Below are positions 6,539 through 10,569 of a stretch of DNA of 10,569 bases, piece by piece. The notes beneath the pieces were generated by a model. That model did no database searches. It saw only the letters and a program-made list of their open reading frames with translations, and was not told where the DNA came from. The position numbers were made by a program, and so were the translations under genes. The stretch is from an uncultured Corynebacterium sp. (GTDB taxonomy: Bacteria > Actinomycetota > Actinomycetes > Mycobacteriales > Mycobacteriaceae), in NCBI RefSeq assembly GCF_947253065.1, contig NZ_CAMXWS010000047.1:1-10569 (forward strand). Reading direction: 5' to 3'. Each line of letters starts with the position of its first letter. Positions within the stretch are counted from its first letter, which is position 1.

Positions 6539-7507
6539 TCAACCAAAAAACACTCGCTCCATGTCCTCCTGCCACTTCCCTGGATGTTTAGGAAGCTTCT
6601 CTGGCGTTGGTCGCATATCCACAGTTCCCAGAATCCTCGTGCGGCTTGCGATCTCGACTTTGATGGGGCTGCCGACTTCCGGCTGTGAGAGCAACTCCTT
6701 GAGCTGCTTCATCACTTCTTCGTCGTACTCATCCTCGGTGAGAAACTTCCATGAATACGAATTCTCATTACTCCACACACTTCGCACCGCATAGGGGATT
6801 GCGGCGTCTACCTTCTCCGCGAAAGCTGCTGTGGCTACATACCCCTGGGGGAACCTCGAGAGACGAAGCGAAGGAGGAGCAGCTCCAGACCCACGAGGTC
6901 CAACTGGCTCGGTGGGGTGAAGCAGTGGGAATCCAAACGAATCGATTAGTTCCGTGGCCTTCGTGTCGTCTAAGTAGTGGAACACCCTGTCACGGTATGC
7001 GCGCGCATCATCGTCGCTGACCTGAAAGTCCCTTTCCGCTGTGACCCAGAGGACTGCGTCGTCATGCTGGACATTCACAGTGCGAACCTCAGGGGCTGCG
7101 AAAAGGTCAAGAAGTTCTGTCAACCTCTCTCGCCATCCAGGCTCCCACCTGAACCCTTCCCACGTGAACTCCGTCCCCTGGATATCAGCCTTGACGTCGA
7201 CCTTCAAGAATCGGTGTTCTCTAAACGGAAGCTCATCGAACTTAGCGTTCAGCTGATCCAAGGCAGTAGCGAATTCGACAACGCTTGTCACATGCAGCGC
7301 GCCTTGCGCCTGAAGAGTGTCAGAAAGCGTGCTCCCGAAAGGCCCCATCTCCTTCACCCGCGACACACTCAGACTATCCAAGGCAGGCTGGGTATCAACC
7401 CACGCCGACAATTCCTTGAGTCGATGCTGCGACGACGCTTCAGCAAAGCATCCACCGAGAGCGAAGGTAGACAGCACCGCCACCAAGACGACAATCTTCC
7501 GGAACAT
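6539..7507 (-). CDS. Secreted lipoprotein Lp3, first gene of the cluster
   Basis: A 322-residue lipoprotein with signal peptide MFRKIVVLV..., lipobox LGGC and lipidated Cys20. It shares with Lp2 the blocks W..TQPAL (36-43), DIQGTEFTWEG (108-118), LFAAPEVRTV (135-144), YRDRVFHYLDD (171-181), FGFPLLHP (191-198), LRLSRFPQGYVATAAFA (214-230), KVDAAIPYAVRSVWS (232-246) and DEYDEEVMKQLKELLS (259-274). The C-terminal PGKWQEDMERVF (309-320) matches the Lp2 tail motif G.W...M...F. The region around residues 48-70 is where it departs most from Lp2. The frame is open to an ATG at 7534, but that start lies within the flank of the S10 terminator. I chose 7507 for signal-peptide alignment and the TAAACT box 7 nt before it. 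It is the first gene after the S10 operon terminator, so it needs its own promoter unless readthrough occurs. Function unknown. Confidence 0.88.
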   Translation of the reverse strand: MFRKIVVLVAVLSTFALGGCFAEASSQHRLKELSAWVDTQPALDSLSVSRVKEMGPFGSTLSDTLQAQGALHVTSVVEFATALDQLNAKFDELPFREHRFLKVDVKADIQGTEFTWEGFRWEPGWRERLTELLDLFAAPEVRTVNVQHDDAVLWVTAERDFQVSDDDARAYRDRVFHYLDDTKATELIDSFGFPLLHPTEPVGPRGSGAAPPSLRLSRFPQGYVATAAFAEKVDAAIPYAVRSVWSNENSYSWKFLTEDEYDEEVMKQLKELLSQPEVGSPIKVEIASRTRILGTVDMRPTPEKLPKHPGKWQEDMERVFFG

Positions 7508-7514
7508 GGGAGCC

Positions 7515-7520
7515 AGTTTA
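7515..7520 (-). promoter_or_regulatory. Putative leaderless -10 element of Lp3
   Basis: TAAACT ends 7 nt before the ATG at 7507, and TTAAACTGGCT here resembles the box before the methyltransferase and Lp2. The -35 zone would fall around 7537-7544, on the 3' arm of the ribosomal operon terminator, so promoter and terminator nearly overlap. Confidence 0.6.
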
Positions 7521-7539
7521 AGGATGAACAGCACAAAAG

Positions 7540-7586
7540 ACCCCGTCCTTCCCCCGATCCAAGAAGGACGGGTGGAGGGACGGGGT
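7540..7586 (-). terminator. S10 operon terminator after rpsQ
   Basis: On the minus strand, ACCCCGTCC (7586-7578) can pair perfectly with GGACGGGGT (7548-7540), a 9-bp GC-rich stem, followed by CTTTTGT (7539-7533). A second 9-bp stem, CCCGTCCTT (7572-7564) with AAGGACGGG (7550-7542), has a tighter 13-base loop and uses the same 3' arm, so the two cannot form together. The second is the more terminator-like. The T run is short, so readthrough into Lp3 is possible. Confidence 0.7.
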
Positions 7587-7594
7587 GAGAGATT

Positions 7595-7606
7595 CGTCGA
7601 TAAGCG
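7595..7606 (+). repeat. 12-mer CGTCGATAAGCG, copy 4
   Basis: Lies in the intergenic gap 9 bases past the rpsQ stop on the transcribed side. The 15-mer TTCGTCGATAAGCGA (7593-7607) matches copy 1 on the opposite strand. Confidence 0.55.
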
Positions 7607-7614
7607 ACTTGTGC

Positions 7615-7899
7615 TTAACGAGCCTTCTCGATGATCTCGACGAGACGGAAGTGCTTGTCCTTAGACAGCGGACGCGTCTCCTCAATGCGGACAAGGTCAC
7701 CGATACCAGCGGTGTTCTCCTCGTCGTGTGCCTTCACGCGCTTGGTGGTACGGACAATCTTGCCGTACAGCGCGTGGGACTTGCGGTCCTCGAGCTCGAC
7801 AACGATGGTCTTGTCCATCTTGTCGGACACGACATAACCGCGACGACGCTTCTGCAGACCCTTTTCCTTCGGGGCCTGTGCGGTGGTGTTGTCAGCCAT
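7615..7899 (-). CDS. rpsQ: 30S ribosomal protein S17
   Basis: A 94-residue protein of the small subunit that binds 16S rRNA in the 5' domain and helps early assembly. The body is a clear S17 OB-fold: KRRRGYVVSDKMDKTIVVELEDR, where the basic patch and the DKM.KT segment are diagnostic (about residues 17-39), then YGKIVRTTKRVKAHDE and GD.V.IEETRPLSK.K...LVEI. An N-terminal extension of about 15 residues (MADNTTAQAPKEKG) precedes the core, as in other actinobacteria. Its ATG overlaps the rpmC stop as TAATG, so it is probably translated by coupling. It is the last S10 operon gene here, 107 nt from Lp3 with a terminator between. Confidence 0.97.
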   Translation of the reverse strand: MADNTTAQAPKEKGLQKRRRGYVVSDKMDKTIVVELEDRKSHALYGKIVRTTKRVKAHDEENTAGIGDLVRIEETRPLSKDKHFRLVEIIEKAR

Positions 7900-8135
7900 T
7901 AGTTCGCTCCTTCAGCACCAGGGACGGTGGACAGACCAAGCTCACGCTCGCGCAGCACGGTGTAGATGCGTGCGATGTCGCGCTTGACCGCCGAGATACG
8001 ACGGTTGTTGGTCAGCTGCCCAGTGGCCAGCTGGAAGCGCAGGTTGAACAGCTCTTCCTTGGCTGCGGACAGACGATCGTTGAGCTCAGAATCATTCAGC
8101 TCACGGAACTCGTGTGCGGGGGTTCCAACTGCCAT
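7899..8135 (-). CDS. rpmC: 50S ribosomal protein L29
   Basis: A 78-residue large-subunit protein located near the peptide exit tunnel, where L29 helps form the docking site for nascent-chain factors such as SRP and trigger factor. The L29 signature is visible: ELRELNDSEL-type start (here FRELNDSELNDRL), the helix KEELFNLRFQLATGQL, and the second helix VKRDIARIYTVLRERE. A short tail (LGLSTVPGAEGAN) extends past the second helix. The ATG at 8135 shares its first base with the rplP stop codon (TAATG) and the stop overlaps rpsQ the same way, so three consecutive genes are tightly coupled. Confidence 0.97.
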   Translation of the reverse strand: MAVGTPAHEFRELNDSELNDRLSAAKEELFNLRFQLATGQLTNNRRISAVKRDIARIYTVLRERELGLSTVPGAEGAN

Positions 8136-8551
8136 TAGAACAGGTCCTCCTTCGAGATAACGCGGGTCTTGCAGGGAAGCTTCGCACCTGCACGGCGCAG
8201 AGCCTCCTGAGCCACTGCCTCGTTCGGGTAGGACATCTCAAACAGGATGCGGCCAGGCTTGACGTTGGCCACCCACTTCTCCACCGGGCCCTTACCGGAA
8301 CCCATACGCACGCCGAGCGGCTTCTGGGTCAACGGACGGTCCGGGAAGATGTTGATCCACACCTTGCCACCACGCTTGACGTGGCGGTTGATGGCAATAC
8401 GAGCGGACTCGATCTGGCGGTTGGTGATGTACGCCGGCTCGAGAGCCTGCAGAGCGTAGTCACCAAAGTTGATGGTGTTTCCGCCCTTGGACACGCCGGA
8501 ACGGCCCGGACGGTGCTGACGGCGGAACTTAACGCGCTTAGGGATAAGCAT
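8135..8551 (-). CDS. rplP: 50S ribosomal protein L16
   Basis: A 138-residue large-subunit protein contacting 23S rRNA near the A site and the peptidyl transferase centre. It begins MLIPKRVKFRRQHR, the usual L16 start. It has the diagnostic ITNRQIESARIAINR segment (about 42-56), KVWINIFPDRPLTQKPLGVRMG (about 63-84, continuous) and KGPVEKWVANVKPGRILFE. Length is typical for the family. The Shine-Dalgarno AAGGAGG lies in the last codons of rpsC, about 10 nt before the ATG, and the gene begins 5 nt after the rpsC stop. Confidence 0.98.
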   Translation of the reverse strand: MLIPKRVKFRRQHRPGRSGVSKGGNTINFGDYALQALEPAYITNRQIESARIAINRHVKRGGKVWINIFPDRPLTQKPLGVRMGSGKGPVEKWVANVKPGRILFEMSYPNEAVAQEALRRAGAKLPCKTRVISKEDLF

Positions 8552-8556
8552 GTGTC

Positions 8557-9300
8557 TTAGCCCTCCTTATTCTGCTGTTCGGCGCGCTGGCGGCGCTGGC
8601 CACCACGGCGCGGGCGACGATCGCGGCCACGGCGGTCGTTGCCCGGAGCGTTCAGCTCGGACTCGCGGACACCGCCGACAACGTCACCCTTGTAGATCCA
8701 TACCTTGACACCGATGATGCCGAAGGTGGTGTCTGCCTCGGCGAGACCGTAGTCGATCTCAGCGCGGAGGGTGTGCAGGGGAACGCGGCCTTCGTGGTAG
8801 CGCTCGACGCGGGACATTTCAGCGCCACCGAGACGGCCAGAGCACTGAATCTTGATGCCCTTGACCTGTGGCTGACGCATTGCGGACTGGATTGCCTTGC
8901 GCATTGCGCGGCGGAATGCGACGCGGTTGACCAGCTGCTCAGCCACAGACTGTGCAACGAGTGCAGCGCTCGCGTCGACGTTCTTGACCTCGAGGATGTT
9001 GAGGGCGACCATCTTGCCGGTGAGCTTCTCCAGCTCACGACGGATACGGTCTGCCTCAGCACCACGGCGGCCGATCACGATGCCCGGACGTGCCGTGTGG
9101 ATGTCCACGCGGACGCGGTCACGGGTGCGCTCGATGACAACGTCGGCGATGCCGGCGCGCTCGAGGTTGTTCTTCAGGAATTCGCGGATCTTGATGTCCT
9201 CAGCGACGTAGTCGGAGTAGGACTTGTCGGCGTACCAGTGGGACTTCCAGTCGGAAGTGATACCCAGCCGGAGGCCGTGCGGGTGAATTTTCTGACCCAT
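8557..9300 (-). CDS. rpsC: 30S ribosomal protein S3
   Basis: A 247-residue protein of the 30S head at the mRNA entry channel, with a role in helicase activity there. It begins MGQKIHPHGLRLG, the S3 signature. The KH type-2 domain is seen as PGIVIGRRGAEADRIRREL (about 73-91, GRRG loop), followed by the C-terminal domain with RRAMRKAIQSAMRQPQVKGI and SGRLGGAEMSR. The actinobacterial basic, Arg/Gln-rich tail (RRGRDRRPRRGGQRRQR) closes the protein. The Shine-Dalgarno AAGGAGG is at the end of rplV, 9 nt before the ATG, and the intergenic gap is 3 nt. Confidence 0.98.
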   Translation of the reverse strand: MGQKIHPHGLRLGITSDWKSHWYADKSYSDYVAEDIKIREFLKNNLERAGIADVVIERTRDRVRVDIHTARPGIVIGRRGAEADRIRRELEKLTGKMVALNILEVKNVDASAALVAQSVAEQLVNRVAFRRAMRKAIQSAMRQPQVKGIKIQCSGRLGGAEMSRVERYHEGRVPLHTLRAEIDYGLAEADTTFGIIGVKVWIYKGDVVGGVRESELNAPGNDRRGRDRRPRRGGQRRQRAEQQNKEG

Positions 9301-9303
9301 TGT

Positions 9304-9660
9304 TTAAGCCTCCTTCTGGCTTTCCACTACCACGGTGATGTGGCAGGTGCGCTTACGGATCTGGAATGCGCGGCCCTGAGCACGCGGCTGGTAGCGGCGC
9401 ATGGTCGGGCCCTCGTTGGCGTAAGCCTCGGAGATGACCAGGGTGCGCGGGTCCAGGCCGAAGTTGTTCTCAGCGTTGGCTGCGGCGGACGCGACGACCT
9501 TTGCCACCTGGGTGGAAACGGCCTGCGGCGCGTACTTCAGGATGGCCAGGGCCTCGGACACGGTCTTGCCGCGGACAAGGTCCAGGACGCGGTTCGCCTT
9601 CATCTGGGACGTACGCACGTACTTAGCGGTCGCGCGTGCGGAGGTGATGGTGTCGCTCAT
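9304..9660 (-). CDS. rplV: 50S ribosomal protein L22
   Basis: A 118-residue large-subunit protein that binds all six 23S rRNA domains and lines the exit tunnel. The core R.S..KANRVLDLVRGK (about 17-32) and the extended beta-hairpin ISEAYANEGPTMRRYQPRAQGRA (split here as ISEAYANEGP and TMRRYQPRAQGRA, about 76-98) are visible. In other bacteria, changes in this hairpin confer macrolide resistance; the loop here looks wild type. The ATG at 9660 is 3 nt after the rpsS TAG stop, with a GA-rich region (GAGAAGGGG) further upstream as a modest ribosome binding site. Confidence 0.98.
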   Translation of the reverse strand: MSDTITSARATAKYVRTSQMKANRVLDLVRGKTVSEALAILKYAPQAVSTQVAKVVASAAANAENNFGLDPRTLVISEAYANEGPTMRRYQPRAQGRAFQIRKRTCHITVVVESQKEA

Positions 9661-9663
9661 GAT

Positions 9664-9939
9664 CTATCGACGCCCCTTCTCTTCCTTAACGTGACCCTTG
9701 AAGGTCTTGGTCGGTGCGAACTCGCCGAGCTTGTGGCCGACCATGGACTCGTCCACGAACACCGGCACGTGCTTGCGTCCATCGTGGACAGCGAAGGTGT
9801 GGCCGATGAAATCGGGGAGAATGGTCGAGCGGCGAGACCAGGTCTTGATGACCTGCTTGGTGCCAGCCTCGTTCTGAGCGTCCACCTTGTTGAGGAGGTG
9901 CTCGTCGACGAACGGGCCTTTCTTCAGGCTGCGTGGCAT
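9664..9939 (-). CDS. rpsS: 30S ribosomal protein S19
   Basis: A 91-residue protein of the 30S head that contacts S13 and the 16S rRNA near the tRNA-binding sites. It begins MPRSLKKGPFVDEHLL. It has the diagnostic KTWSRRSTILPDFIGHTFAVHDGRKHVPVF run (seen in two parts, about 33-48 and 49-62) and the conserved MVGHKLGEFAPT..F.GH segment (about 66-83). The perfect Shine-Dalgarno AGGAGGT lies between rplB and the ATG at 9939. Its stop is TAG rather than the TAA used by the other ribosomal genes here, which has no evident consequence. Confidence 0.98.
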   Translation of the reverse strand: MPRSLKKGPFVDEHLLNKVDAQNEAGTKQVIKTWSRRSTILPDFIGHTFAVHDGRKHVPVFVDESMVGHKLGEFAPTKTFKGHVKEEKGRR

Positions 9940-9955
9940 ATGAAGTTACCTCCTC

Positions 9956-10569
9956 TTAACGCTTCTTGTTCGGGCGACGACGGCGCACGATCATGTTGTT
10001 GGAATAACGGTTCGGGTTGCGGGTACGGCCTTCCTTCTGGCCCCACGGGGAAACCGGGTGACGGCCACCAGAAGTCTTACCCTCACCACCACCGTGCGGG
10101 TGGTCGACCGGGTTCATGACAACACCGCGGACAGTGGGCCTCCAGCCCTTCCAGCGCATACGGCCGGCCTTGCCCCAACGGATGTTGATCTGGTCAGCGT
10201 TGCCAACCTCACCAACGGTTGCGCGGCAACGGATGTCCACGCGGCGGATTTCAGAAGACGGCATACGCAGAACAGCGTAGGAGCCTTCCTTACCCAGCAG
10301 CTGGATGGACGCACCAGCGGAACGTGCAAGCTTGGCGCCAGCGCCCGGCTTGAGCTCCACAGCGTGGATCGTCGTACCAGTCGGGATGTTGCGCAGCGGC
10401 AGGTTGTTGCCGACCTTGATGTCGGCGTTCGGTCCTGCCTCAACGATCGTGCCCTGGGTCAGACCCTTCGGCGCGATGATGTAGCGCTTCTCGCCGTCTG
10501 CGTAGTGCAGCAGGGCGATGTTAGCGGTGCGGTTCGGGTCGTACTCAATGTGAGCAACCTTTGCCGGCA
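9956..10569 (-). CDS. rplB: 50S ribosomal protein L2, 5'-truncated by the window
   Basis: The C-terminal 203 residues of L2, a large-subunit protein essential for subunit joining and near the peptidyl transferase centre. The frame is open to the window edge, so roughly the first 77 of about 280 residues are missing. Visible are VAHIEYDPNRTANIALLHYADG and YIIAPKGLTQG near the edge, then the GSYAVLRMPSSEIR region. The C-terminal NPVDHPHGGGEGK loop follows with the conserved His-containing HPHGGG, and a basic end SNNMIVRRRRPNKKR. An internal GTG at 10360 is in frame but is not the start, since the protein continues upstream of it. It lies upstream of rpsS in the same operon. Confidence 0.97.
   Translation of the reverse strand, partial: PAKVAHIEYDPNRTANIALLHYADGEKRYIIAPKGLTQGTIVEAGPNADIKVGNNLPLRNIPTGTTIHAVELKPGAGAKLARSAGASIQLLGKEGSYAVLRMPSSEIRRVDIRCRATVGEVGNADQINIRWGKAGRMRWKGWRPTVRGVVMNPVDHPHGGGEGKTSGGRHPVSPWGQKEGRTRNPNRYSNNMIVRRRRPNKKR

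Noticed and set aside
8773..10119. A 448-codon plus-strand open frame antisense to rpsC, rplV and rpsS
   Set aside because: It is a by-product of the high GC and codon bias of the ribosomal genes, has no Shine-Dalgarno, and lacks any recognised motif.

Overview
The window looks like a Corynebacterium-type actinobacterial chromosome. The ribosomal proteins are of actinobacterial type, the DNA is moderately GC-rich, and several starts show the TANNNT -10 / leaderless architecture common in Corynebacterium. The genus is an inference from these features; no search was run.

Layout. (1) Positions 1-351 carry no large gene, only a candidate 21-codon signal-peptide-like ORF on the minus strand (297-232). 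(2) Positions 352-3850 (+) hold two overlapping genes for membrane-anchored, dynamin-like/YfjP-type GTPases, probably one transcription and functional unit. (3) Positions 3869-7507 (-) hold an accessory cluster. It has three paralogous secreted lipoproteins of unknown function (here called Lp3, Lp2 and Lp1 in order of transcription) and one small orphan SAM-dependent methyltransferase between Lp2 and Lp1. (4) Positions 7615-10569 (-) are the promoter-distal part of the S10 ribosomal protein operon: rplB (5' end off the window), rpsS, rplV, rpsC, rplP, rpmC, rpsQ. A hairpin terminator follows rpsQ.

In many bacteria the spc operon (rplN onward) follows rpsQ directly. Here the lipoprotein cluster occupies that place, so the S10-spc junction is an integration niche for accessory genes. 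The most striking signal is that all four accessory minus-strand genes have the same start layout: a TANNNT hexamer exactly 7 nt before the ATG. This predicts four separate leaderless promoters and fixes the starts, whereas the ribosomal genes beside them use Shine-Dalgarno sites, two of them at the end of the preceding gene. The lipoproteins share a 20-residue lipobox signal peptide and several motifs. Lp2 and Lp3 are also close at DNA level, pointing to a recent tandem duplication.

Other structure: a 12-mer, CGTCGATAAGCG, occurs four times in both orientations and in unrelated contexts, and the S10 terminator region can fold into two mutually exclusive hairpins. Nothing in the window looks like an insertion sequence, CRISPR array, tRNA or rRNA.
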